From Rubrobacter indicoceani (GTDB taxonomy: Bacteria > Actinomycetota > Rubrobacteria > Rubrobacterales > Rubrobacteraceae): a stretch of 64,000 nucleotides of DNA. Positions 42,194 through 49,700 of the stretch are shown piece after piece; position 1 is the stretch's first letter; every line of letters starts with the position of its first letter. A program made the translations under genes and the position numbers. The stretch covers positions 2,170,001 to 2,234,000 of the forward strand of contig NZ_CP031115.1 in the NCBI RefSeq assembly GCF_003568865.1, in the 5' to 3' direction. The notes under the pieces are model-generated. The model did not search any database. It saw only the letters and a list, made by a program, of their open reading frames with translations, and was not told the origin of the DNA.

Positions 42194-42218
42194 AACAAGT
42201 CCATGATACATGGTTGTT
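42194..42218. promoter_or_regulatory. AT-rich dyad upstream of the sortase gene
   Basis: CCATG-ATA-CATGG is a perfect inverted repeat, flanked by AACAA on one side and TTGTT on the other. It lies 36 bases upstream of the sortase start in an AT-rich gap, a likely regulator-binding site. No cognate regulator is evident. Confidence 0.45.
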
Positions 42219-42271
42219 CGGTATACTTTACGTCTGTATTACGATTTCGTTCGGTTTTGTTCAGCCGCCTG

Positions 42272-43183
42272 TCAGCCTTTGCGGCGGGGGTCGAGGGCGT
42301 CGCGAAGCCCGTCGCCGATAAAGTTGACGGCAAGAACGGAGAGGGCGATGGCGATACCGGGGAAAAGGATCGCATGCTGCCCCTCGATAAAGACCCCGAA
42401 GCCGCTGCGGAAGGCGTCCGTGAGCATCGCGCCCCACTCCGGGGTCGGGGCCTGCGCGCCGAGGCCGAGAAACGAGAGGGCGGCGATGTCGAGGATGGCC
42501 GTTGCGAGGGTCAGGGTGGCCTGCACGATAAGCGGGGCGAGGCTGTTCGGGAGAATGGCCGAGGTGATAATGCGGGTGTGGGAGGCCCCGAGGGCGCGTT
42601 CGGCTTCGATGTAGTCCCGTTCGCGGACGCTTATAACCGCCGAGCGCACGACGCGGGCTATCTGCGGGACGTTCACTATCCCGACCGCGAGCATTGCGTT
42701 TGTCAGCCCCTGACCGAGTATGGAGACGATCACGATGGCGAGCAGGATGGACGGAAACGCAAGCAGGATGTCCATGAGCCGCATCAGCACGGCGTCGGCC
42801 CAGCGTCCGGCGTATCCGGCGACGACGCCTACGGTGGTACCCACGACGGTGGCGAAGACAACGGCGACGATACCGGCGGTCAGGCTTATGCGCGCGCCGT
42901 AGAGGATGCGGGAGAGGATATCGCGGCCGAGCTCGTCCTGACCGAGCCAGTGAGAGGCGGAAGGCCCGGCGAACTTCCCGGCGAGGTCCTGGTCCCTTAT
43001 CGGGTCGAACGGCGCGATAAGCGGGGCGAGCAGGGCCATAAGGATAAAGAGCGCGATGACCACCAGCCCGGCCACCGCCAGCGTGTTCGAGAAAAACGCC
43101 CGCCGGAAGTCTTTGAAGCGTCCCCGCGTCTCGACCCCGCGCACCGTGGCGAGCGTCTCCCGAACCTGGGCCTCCTCGGACAT
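42272..43183 (-). CDS. Oligopeptide/dipeptide ABC transporter permease (DppC-type)
   Basis: 303 residues with a cytosolic N-terminus, an N-terminal membrane helix (TLAVAGLVVIALFILMALLAPLIAPFDP), the PSASHWLGQDELGRDILSRILYGARIS segment characteristic of DppC/OppC, and the EAA loop (EAERALGASHTRIITSAILPNSL). It pairs with the DppB-type permease 12 bases upstream to form the channel. No ATPase gene follows; the sortase gene comes next after 113 bases, so the ATP-binding subunits must be encoded elsewhere. Confidence 0.9.
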   Translation of the reverse strand: MSEEAQVRETLATVRGVETRGRFKDFRRAFFSNTLAVAGLVVIALFILMALLAPLIAPFDPIRDQDLAGKFAGPSASHWLGQDELGRDILSRILYGARISLTAGIVAVVFATVVGTTVGVVAGYAGRWADAVLMRLMDILLAFPSILLAIVIVSILGQGLTNAMLAVGIVNVPQIARVVRSAVISVRERDYIEAERALGASHTRIITSAILPNSLAPLIVQATLTLATAILDIAALSFLGLGAQAPTPEWGAMLTDAFRSGFGVFIEGQHAILFPGIAIALSVLAVNFIGDGLRDALDPRRKG

Positions 43184-43195
43184 GAGCAGCTCCCC

Positions 43196-44194
43196 CTAGT
43201 ACCTGACTCGCGGATCGAGGACGGCGTACAGCACGTCCACGATGAGGTTCACGAGAACAAAGAAAAACGCCCCGTACAGCACGACGCCCTGGATCGAGGC
43301 GTAGTCCCGGCGGTTCACCGATTCAAGGGCGTACTGCCCGACGCCGTTCCAGCCGAAGATCGTCTCCGTCAGGATCGCCCCGCCCATCAGGAGCCCGAAC
43401 TGCAGGCCGATAACGGTAACCGTCGGGAGCATTGCATTGCGCAGGGCGTGTTTGAAGATGACCCGCCGGGGCAGCACGCCTTTTGCGTGGGCGGTACGGA
43501 TGTAGTCCTCGTTCATCACCTCGAGCATCGAGGAGCGCGTCATGCGCGTAACGACCGCCATCGGGATGGTGCCTAGCGCGACCGCCGGGAGGATCAGGTG
43601 CTTTATCCCGTCCCAGAGCCCGGGCATGTTCCCCGTGAGGATGGAGTCCGGTATGACCATGCCGGTTATCGAGATGATCGCCGTACCGCTGCTCAGGCGA
43701 CCCGGGAACGGCAGAAGCTGGAGGTTCACCGTAAAGACCACGACAAGGATCAGGGCAAGCCAGAAGATCGGCATCGAAACCCCCGTCAGCGCGACGACGG
43801 AGGTCAGGCGGTCTATCCACGAGTACTGCCTCACCGCCGCTATGACCCCGACGGGTATCCCGATGAAAACAGCGAAGAAAAGCGCGGCCAGCGTGAGCTC
43901 GAGCGTCGCCGGAAACCGGTCGAGAAGCTCGGTGGTCACGGGCCGGCCGTTCAGGGACTGACCGAGGTCGCCGGTTACCGCGTTGCCGATAAAGACAAGG
44001 TACTGGGTGATGATCGGCCTGTCGAGGCCGAGCTGCGCCCGGAGCGCGGTGACCTGCTCCTGAGTTGCCTGCTGGCCGAGCAGAAGCTGCGCCGGGTCGC
44101 CGGGGATAAGACGCACCATAAAGAAGACTATGAGCGACACCCCGAGCAGAACCGGGATGACCTGCAACAACCGCCGACCTATAAACGAGGCCAT
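43196..44194 (-). CDS. Oligopeptide/dipeptide ABC transporter permease (DppB-type)
   Basis: 332 residues, about six membrane helices. The family start FIGRRLLQVIPVLLGVSLIVFFMVRLIPGDPA and EAA loop (RTAHAKGVLPRRVIFKHALRNAMLPT) are clear, as is the C-terminal DVLYAVLDPRVRY. It works with the DppC-type permease and the substrate-binding protein encoded upstream. ATG 44194. The spacing to both neighbours indicates one operon. Confidence 0.92.
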   Translation of the reverse strand: MASFIGRRLLQVIPVLLGVSLIVFFMVRLIPGDPAQLLLGQQATQEQVTALRAQLGLDRPIITQYLVFIGNAVTGDLGQSLNGRPVTTELLDRFPATLELTLAALFFAVFIGIPVGVIAAVRQYSWIDRLTSVVALTGVSMPIFWLALILVVVFTVNLQLLPFPGRLSSGTAIISITGMVIPDSILTGNMPGLWDGIKHLILPAVALGTIPMAVVTRMTRSSMLEVMNEDYIRTAHAKGVLPRRVIFKHALRNAMLPTVTVIGLQFGLLMGGAILTETIFGWNGVGQYALESVNRRDYASIQGVVLYGAFFFVLVNLIVDVLYAVLDPRVRY

Positions 44195-44264
44195 CTACCT
44201 ACGAACTCCTCTCACGGCAGAGGCCGGGACACGGACTCCGCCCCGGCCTTCGCGGAACTGCCCG

Positions 44265-45986
44265 CTACGCGCCTTCCTGCTGAAGCTCGACGGTGTTGAA
44301 CGCCTCGCCGCCGGTCGGGCTCGGCCTGTAACCGGAGACGCTGGCCTGAAAGCCGAGCGGCGGCTGCGCGTACTCGATCGGGAGCGTCGGGGCGTCTTCG
44401 TAGATTATCTCCTGCGCCTGATAGTAGAGCTCGCGCCGCTCGTCCTCGTCCACCGTCGAGGCCGCTTCGTCGAGGATGCCGTCCAGATCCTCGTTTCTGT
44501 AGTACGAGTAGTTCTGGGCGTTCTCCTCGGTGGCGTTGCGGCTTGAAAGCAGGACGTTCAGGAAGTTGTCCGGGTCACCGTTGTCCCCGGTCCAGCCGAT
44601 GATGCACATGTCGTGCTCGCCGCGGCCGATCTCCTCCAGATAAGTCCCCCACTCCCGCGTTACAAGCTCCACGCGGATGCCGACTTCTTCAAGGTCGCGC
44701 TGCATGGCCTGAGCGACGCCCCGACCGTTCGGCATGTACGGACGCGGTATCGGCATGTACCAGAGCTGCGCCGTGAAACCATCGGGCATCCCGGCCTCCT
44801 CCAGAAGGCTCCGCGCCTCGTCCGGGTCGTACGGGTAGGGCTCCGTCTCCTCCCGGAAGAACGGTATCGTCGGCGGGAACATGTTGGAGGCGACCTCCGC
44901 CGTGTCCCCGAAAAAGGACTGGACTATCTCGTCCAGGTTGATGGCCCGCGTCACCGCCCGCCGGATGTTGACGTCGTTGAACGGTTCCTTGTCCATGTTC
45001 ATGGCGAGGTAGGCGAGGTTCATGGGCGGGCGGGTGATGACCTGCAGGCTGTCGTTCTCTTCGACGGTCGGCACGTCGTCGGGCGTGAGGCCGTCCGCGC
45101 CCGAGATCTGCCCCCCGGCCAAAGCCGCGACCCGCGCGGCGTTGTCGGGTATGGAGGTGAAGACGACGCGATCTACAAACGGCCCGCCGCCGCCCTCTTC
45201 CTCGCCGACCTCGGCCCCCCACCACTCCTCGTTTCTGACGACCCGGACTTCGGAGCCTTTCTCCCACGAGTCGAAGCGGAACGGACCCGTCCCGACCGGG
45301 TTCTCCCAGAATCCCTCGGCGTTCTCCCGCAGGGCCGCCGGGGAGGCGATGCCGAACGGGCTCATCGCAAGGTTCCTGAGAAACGGTCCCTGCGGCCCCG
45401 TCAGGGTGAAGCGCACGGTGTAATCGTCCACCGCCTCGACGCTCTCTATGATCGAGTCGTCCCCGAAGCCTCCGAACTGGCTCTGGTAGTAGGCGAAGCC
45501 CGCGCTCGCGCTCCCGCCGCCGACGTGGAACTCGTTGTCCTCGTCGCGCCACCGCTCGAAGTTAAAGACGACCGCCTCGGCGTTGAACGGTTCGCCGTCG
45601 TGGAAGGTGACGCCCTCGCGCAGCGGGATCTCATACACCGAACCGTCTTCGAGCGGCTCGGGGACCTCGCTCGCCAGCGACGCGACCACGTCCGTCGTAC
45701 CCGGCGCGAAATCCATCAGCCCGTCGAAGATCTGGCGCGTAACGATAAGCGACTCGCCGTCCGTTACGTTGATCGGGTCAAGCCCGACCGAATCCGCCCC
45801 GCGCCCGAAGGTAAAAACGGTCTCCCCGCCCTCGCCGCCGCCCTGCTGACCGCCGATGGTCTCGCCGCTCCCGCCGCAACCCGCGACCCCGAACATCGAA
45901 ACCCCGGCAACCCCGACGCCCCCCAACTTAAGGAAGTCCCCACGACTCAGACCCCTGATCCCCCGCAAACCACCGGAACCACTCAA
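44265..45986 (-). CDS. Peptide ABC transporter substrate-binding lipoprotein
   Basis: 573 residues, SBP family 5. The N-terminus (LSRGDFLKLGGVGVAGVSMFGVAGCGG) combines a twin-Arg-like leader, with only one Arg, and a lipobox Cys at about residue 37. Family features follow: LREGVTFHDGEPFNAEAVVFNFERW, GTGPFRFDSWEKGSEV, AVTRAINLDEIV and ARSLLEEAGMPDGF. It delivers peptides or other oligomers to the DppBC-type channel. TTG 45986 follows AAGGGATGG. It is the first gene of the operon. Confidence 0.9.
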   Translation of the reverse strand: MSGSGGLRGIRGLSRGDFLKLGGVGVAGVSMFGVAGCGGSGETIGGQQGGGEGGETVFTFGRGADSVGLDPINVTDGESLIVTRQIFDGLMDFAPGTTDVVASLASEVPEPLEDGSVYEIPLREGVTFHDGEPFNAEAVVFNFERWRDEDNEFHVGGGSASAGFAYYQSQFGGFGDDSIIESVEAVDDYTVRFTLTGPQGPFLRNLAMSPFGIASPAALRENAEGFWENPVGTGPFRFDSWEKGSEVRVVRNEEWWGAEVGEEEGGGGPFVDRVVFTSIPDNAARVAALAGGQISGADGLTPDDVPTVEENDSLQVITRPPMNLAYLAMNMDKEPFNDVNIRRAVTRAINLDEIVQSFFGDTAEVASNMFPPTIPFFREETEPYPYDPDEARSLLEEAGMPDGFTAQLWYMPIPRPYMPNGRGVAQAMQRDLEEVGIRVELVTREWGTYLEEIGRGEHDMCIIGWTGDNGDPDNFLNVLLSSRNATEENAQNYSYYRNEDLDGILDEAASTVDEDERRELYYQAQEIIYEDAPTLPIEYAQPPLGFQASVSGYRPSPTGGEAFNTVELQQEGA

Positions 45987-46411
45987 GATGCCATCCCTTC
46001 TCCTTGTTTTCTCCCGGTACGCCCCCGGACGCCGTCAAACCCGTCAAACACCCGAAACGGCGACCCGGAGCAATTTGATAAGCGAGTAAGCTACCAGTTT
46101 TGCTCCCCGTAATCCACCGTCCACACCCTGCACTCCCGGGTAAGGTTTCGGTCGAGGAGGCCCCGGTGAGATCGCTGCGGAGAAGCGGTGGGAAAAGAAA
46201 GTCCCGACCGACGGAATCTGGAGGGGGGAAAATCGATTCCATCAGTCGGGGCTCGGTCTGAAAAGGATAATAACCCTGCGCTGTTACACAGCTATTTAGA
46301 CCGCGTTACGATGTTGTTACGGTATGGCAACACTACGGTGAATTCCATACGGATTGTCCGTTAGAGTGTTATCCGGCCTATGTACCTTTACTTCAGGTAT
46401 ATCTGAACCTT
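45987..46411. other. Intergenic region upstream of the ABC operon
   Basis: 425 bases without a convincing gene. It must hold the promoter of the transporter operon on the minus strand, but I could not fix the boxes. Short repeats are visible: CGGATTGTCCG at about 46352-46362, direct GTTAC copies near 46304-46319, and the dyad TTCAG-GTATAT-CTGAA at 46392-46407, which lies just past the stop of the molybdopterin gene. Confidence 0.5.
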
Positions 46412-48106
46412 CTACGCCACTACAACGTTTACGGAGTGGTATCCGGTGGCGCCGTCGGTGCCGCCGCCGCCGTGGGGGCCGCGTTCGGTTGCGGTCTGGG
46501 TTTCGCCGCTGCCGTCGGTGGCGCGCACCTGGAGGGTGTGTTCTCCGGCGGGGGCGTCCCAGTTGTAGGAGTACTGTCGCCAGGTGTCTTCGGAGAGTTG
46601 CGCGGCGAGTTCGGCCTCGTTCCAGGTATCGCCGCCGTCGGTGGAGACCTCGACGCGGGAGATGCCCCGGTGGGGGGCCCAGGCGACGCCGCCGACGGGG
46701 ATGGTTCCGGCCTGGAGTTCTTCGTCGGCGGAGACCGTATCTATGCGGCTGGAGGTTTTGACGGGGCCCTCTTTGGTCCAGGTTCGCTGGATCCAGTACG
46801 CGTCGAAGTCCCAGTCGGTGAGTTCTATCTCTTCGAGCCACTTGGTGGCGGAGACGTAGCCGTAGAGGCCGGGGACGACGAGGCGCACCGGGTAGCCGTG
46901 CCGGACGGGGAGTTCGTTGCCGTTCATGCCGAAGGCGAGGATGGCCTCGCGGCCGTCGAAGGCGATGTCGCTCCGAAAGCCGGCGGTCCAGCCGTCAACG
47001 CTGCGCCCTACAAGCTGTTCGTTGGCGGCGTTCAGGCCGTTGCGGGTCAGCCCGGCCTCGTTCAGAACGTCGGAGAGCATCACGCCCGTCCAGCGGGCGT
47101 TCGAGACAAGGCCGCCGCCGACCTCGTTGGAGACGCACGAAAGCGTGGCGTCGACCTCGCGGGTGGACATGGAGAGAAGGTCGTTGTAGGAGAGGTCGAG
47201 CGGGTTGGAGACGCCCGCCCCACCGACCTTGAGGGACCAGCTTGCGCGCTCGACCTCGGGGGAGGTGAGGGCGGCGTCTATAAGGTAGAAGTCCGCTGCG
47301 GGGGTTATAAGCGGGGTGACCTCCTCGACTTCGGGGAGCTTTGTGTTTTCCGGGACCGGGGGCAGGGTCTCACTGGTGGCTTCGGCGTTCTCCATCCCGG
47401 TGGTTTCCTCGCCGCCGAGCTGGAGCGGGCGGTCAGAGGCGGCCTCGCTTGCGCTGCTCGAAGACAGGAAGCGTCCGGCTCCTATAAGGGCGAGGCCGAT
47501 CGCAGCCGCCCCGCCGGAGAGGGCGAGAAACGCGCTTCGGTTAACCTGGACCCCCCGTCTGGAGTGGGCGTCCTTGCGGCGGATTCCGGCCATCGGGGCC
47601 GAGGCTGCCGCGGTTTCTCCGGTCTGCGCCGGGGCCGCGTCGGTCTCAGCCGGCTCGCCGGTCCCGGACGGACCTACAAGGTTGGCGCGGCGCATGATGG
47701 CTTCGGAGACCACCGCGCCGATGGCGAGGGCGGCGGCGATGGTCAGGACCGTCGGGGCGGCGACCACGGCGGGCTGCGTCAGGACGGCGGCGATAGCGAT
47801 CACCGCGAGAACAGCGACGGCGACGATAGCGACGGTTGCAGACCGGAGCCTCACGTTGGCGATGATCGCCGTAACGACCACCGCGCCGACTATCATGGAT
47901 GCGATCAGTACGGGTATATCGGCCGTGCCGAGAAGTTCTATCGCCCGCGTCGCGAAGCTGCCCGGCGTAAGCTCGATTATCCCCTGAGCCAACGATGTGA
48001 ACACCGATGGCACGCCGTTGTAGATACCGTGTACCAGTTCGGCTATGCCGAAGGCGAGGATCAACCCGACGATACCGGCAACGGCGGCCCGCACTCTATT
48101 TCCCAT
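46412..48106 (-). CDS. Membrane-anchored sulfite oxidase-like molybdopterin oxidoreductase
   Basis: 564 residues. The first 150 have about four membrane helices (VAGIVGLILAFGIAELVHG and following). A further hydrophobic segment near 200 (FLALSGGAAAIGLALIGAG) precedes the catalytic domain. The molybdenum Cys is in ATLSCVSNEVGG; RHGYPVRLVVPGLYGYVSATKWLEEIEL is the usual cofactor-binding stretch; the C-terminal part (GGVAWAPHRGISRVEVSTDGGDTWNEAEL...QYSYNWDAPAGEHTLQVRATDGSG) is the Mo-co dimerisation domain. The catalytic part faces outward. Substrate may be sulfite or a sulfoxide. A two-component remnant lies just upstream. Confidence 0.9.
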   Translation of the reverse strand: MGNRVRAAVAGIVGLILAFGIAELVHGIYNGVPSVFTSLAQGIIELTPGSFATRAIELLGTADIPVLIASMIVGAVVVTAIIANVRLRSATVAIVAVAVLAVIAIAAVLTQPAVVAAPTVLTIAAALAIGAVVSEAIMRRANLVGPSGTGEPAETDAAPAQTGETAAASAPMAGIRRKDAHSRRGVQVNRSAFLALSGGAAAIGLALIGAGRFLSSSSASEAASDRPLQLGGEETTGMENAEATSETLPPVPENTKLPEVEEVTPLITPAADFYLIDAALTSPEVERASWSLKVGGAGVSNPLDLSYNDLLSMSTREVDATLSCVSNEVGGGLVSNARWTGVMLSDVLNEAGLTRNGLNAANEQLVGRSVDGWTAGFRSDIAFDGREAILAFGMNGNELPVRHGYPVRLVVPGLYGYVSATKWLEEIELTDWDFDAYWIQRTWTKEGPVKTSSRIDTVSADEELQAGTIPVGGVAWAPHRGISRVEVSTDGGDTWNEAELAAQLSEDTWRQYSYNWDAPAGEHTLQVRATDGSGETQTATERGPHGGGGTDGATGYHSVNVVVA

Positions 48107-48225
48107 TATTCAGAACCTCCAGAGTTGTGTTTAGATTGATTCTAGAACCTGTGTATAAACCGGAGATGAACAGCAAGTGAACATCCCCGTATACCAGTTA
48201 CTACGTGGGGAATCGGGGGATTGGA

Positions 48226-48673
48226 TCATGCTTTCCGCAGCGTGAACGTGAACGCGGACCCGACCCCGGGGCGGCTCCGGGCCCGTATCTCGCCTCCGTG
48301 TACCTCGACCGGAGCCTTTGCGATCGCAAGCCCCAGCCCGGCCCCGTTGGAGGTGCGTGACCGCTCACCCCGGAACGACCGCTCGAAGAGGCGGGTCAGG
48401 TCTTCGGCCGAGATGCCCTCCCCGAACCCGTAGTCCCTCGGCCTCCGTCCTGCGACAGACCTCCGCCCCGCGTATCTTCGGCAGCATCAGGTCGGGAACA
48501 ACAAGGTCGGGGCGCTCGCCCCCGAAGACCCGCAGGGCCTCCTCGCCGTCGGCGGCGGTTACGACTTCGTGGCCGTTACGGCGCAGGTAGAGTTCGACTA
48601 CCTCCCGGATATTCGGTTCGTCGTCCACTACAAGAACCCTTGACACGCCGCCCGCCGCTCTCTTGCCTGACAC
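48226..48673 (-). pseudogene. Response-regulator/histidine-kinase deletion remnant
   Basis: Read on the minus strand, a receiver domain starts at about 48673 (SRVLVVDDEPNIREVVELYLRRNGHEV, phosphoacceptor Asp in VVPDLMLP) but breaks off after EVCRRTEAEG. In another frame, the sequence goes straight into the ATP-binding end of a histidine kinase (DYGFGEGISAEDLTRLFERS, then GAGLGLAIAKAPVEVHGGEI and the end at 48226). The junction is near 48430-48440. The end of the receiver, the whole DNA-binding domain and most of the kinase are missing, so a single deletion probably joined an adjacent regulator-kinase pair. Neither product would work. Confidence 0.8.
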
Positions 48674-49354
48674 GATTATATCCGTAACGAAGATTTCAAT
48701 GCCCCGGCCGAGGTTCCGAGCCCGTTCGGCGAGCAGCTGGATGTCCGTCCCATTGAAAGACTCCTCGCCCGTGTACCCGTAGCGCGCGAAATCATCGGAG
48801 TCACAATGAGCGCAAGGGGTATCGTCGGTTGGAAACGTTGATCACAAGCCCGCCAGGTCGCACCCTCGCCGTCCAGCACGACCGGATGTGCTGTTCCGGC
48901 CTGCCGCACCGCCTCCTCGACCCGGCGTAGTCCTTCCCGCACCCCGGCTTGTGAAACCGGACTATCCCCGGCCCGACGGCCCGCAAAGGCTACGCCGCAG
49001 CTCTGGCGGCAGGCTCGACACAGAGAAGACCACGAAGAGACCGCCGACAAACAAAGAAAAGAGACGCCCCCCGCAACAGGGGCCGGAAAGGGGCCGGTAA
49101 AGCGTCGGCTCGCTAATCACCTCATCCTTCCGGGATCTCTCCCTGCGCCGCTCGGAGAAGCTCGAACTCAGCGTAACGAACACTCCTTGCAGAACCCTTG
49201 ACCTCGGTTTACCAGAGTGAGAACTTCCGGGGTCGAGGGATGGAGCGATCCGGGACCGCTCGCCCGGACAGCGGTTCTGGCGCTTTTTCGGGGCATCACC
49301 GGAGGATAAAGCCACCCCCGGGCGGCCCGGTGCTAAAATCCCCCGACCAAAAGC
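48674..49354. other. Degraded, gene-poor stretch
   Basis: About 680 bases with no convincing gene. Short frames exist on the minus strand, among them one directly continuous with the receiver remnant and containing CAHC and a helical stretch (GTDIQLLAERARNLGRGIEIF), and a hydrophobic piece (LFSLFVGGLFVVFSVSSL at about 49015-49070) that could be a leftover sensor-kinase membrane segment. I cannot assign any of them to a family. Together with the neighbouring deletion remnant, this looks like a decaying locus. Confidence 0.55.
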
Positions 49355-49616
49355 GATGACGGGGCCGAGTAAGGTCGGTCGAGTTCGCAGGAGCGATCCG
49401 GGGTCGGTGAGAGCCCGGAACGAACCCCGACCCGAACATCCCCCCCGAGCCGCCCCCCGAAAGCGTAGAAGGCGACTTCAGGCGACGAGTAGGCCGGGCC
49501 GGGTCCGACCGTTACATCGGAGGGACGCCGTCTGAGACCGGCGTCCGTGAGTGGTCTGTCGAGGATGGATCTCGCCGGACAAGCGGGGTGGTACCGCGAG
49601 AGCATCCGGAGAGGTT
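49355..49616 (+). promoter_or_regulatory. T-box leader of ileS
   Basis: The T-box sequence GGGTGGTACCGCG at 49586-49598 is almost exact; its TGGT pairs with the uncharged ACCA end of tRNA-Ile. Upstream, Stem I is recognisable by AGCGATCCGGGGTCGG and GTGAGAGCCCGGA, and CCCGAACATCCCCC offers an ATC (Ile) specifier at 49438-49440. Uncharged tRNA-Ile should favour the antiterminator and ileS transcription. A terminator follows. Confidence 0.9.
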
Positions 49617-49677
49617 CCGAAGCTCCCGTCCCCGGTGGTAGAGCAGAGGCCACCGGACGGCGGGGGCTTCGTTATTT
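49617..49677 (+). terminator. T-box-controlled intrinsic terminator
   Basis: A long hairpin (CGAAGCTCCCGTCC with GGACGGCGGGGGCTTCG, and an inner CCGGTGG/CCACCGG) is followed by TTATTTT. Its 5' arm overlaps the region that would form the antiterminator with the T-box sequence. This points to control of transcription rather than the translational T-boxes known from some other actinobacteria. Confidence 0.85.
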
Positions 49678-49700
49678 TAAAGAGGGCTTCGGAGGCTGAT

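Noticed and set aside
46436-48139. A 567-codon Gly/Val-rich plus-strand open frame opposite the molybdopterin gene
   Set aside because: Mirror of the real gene; low-complexity translation, no motifs.
48676-49050. A 124-codon open frame and neighbours as a transposase remnant
   Set aside because: No transposase motif, inverted repeats or target duplication could be seen.
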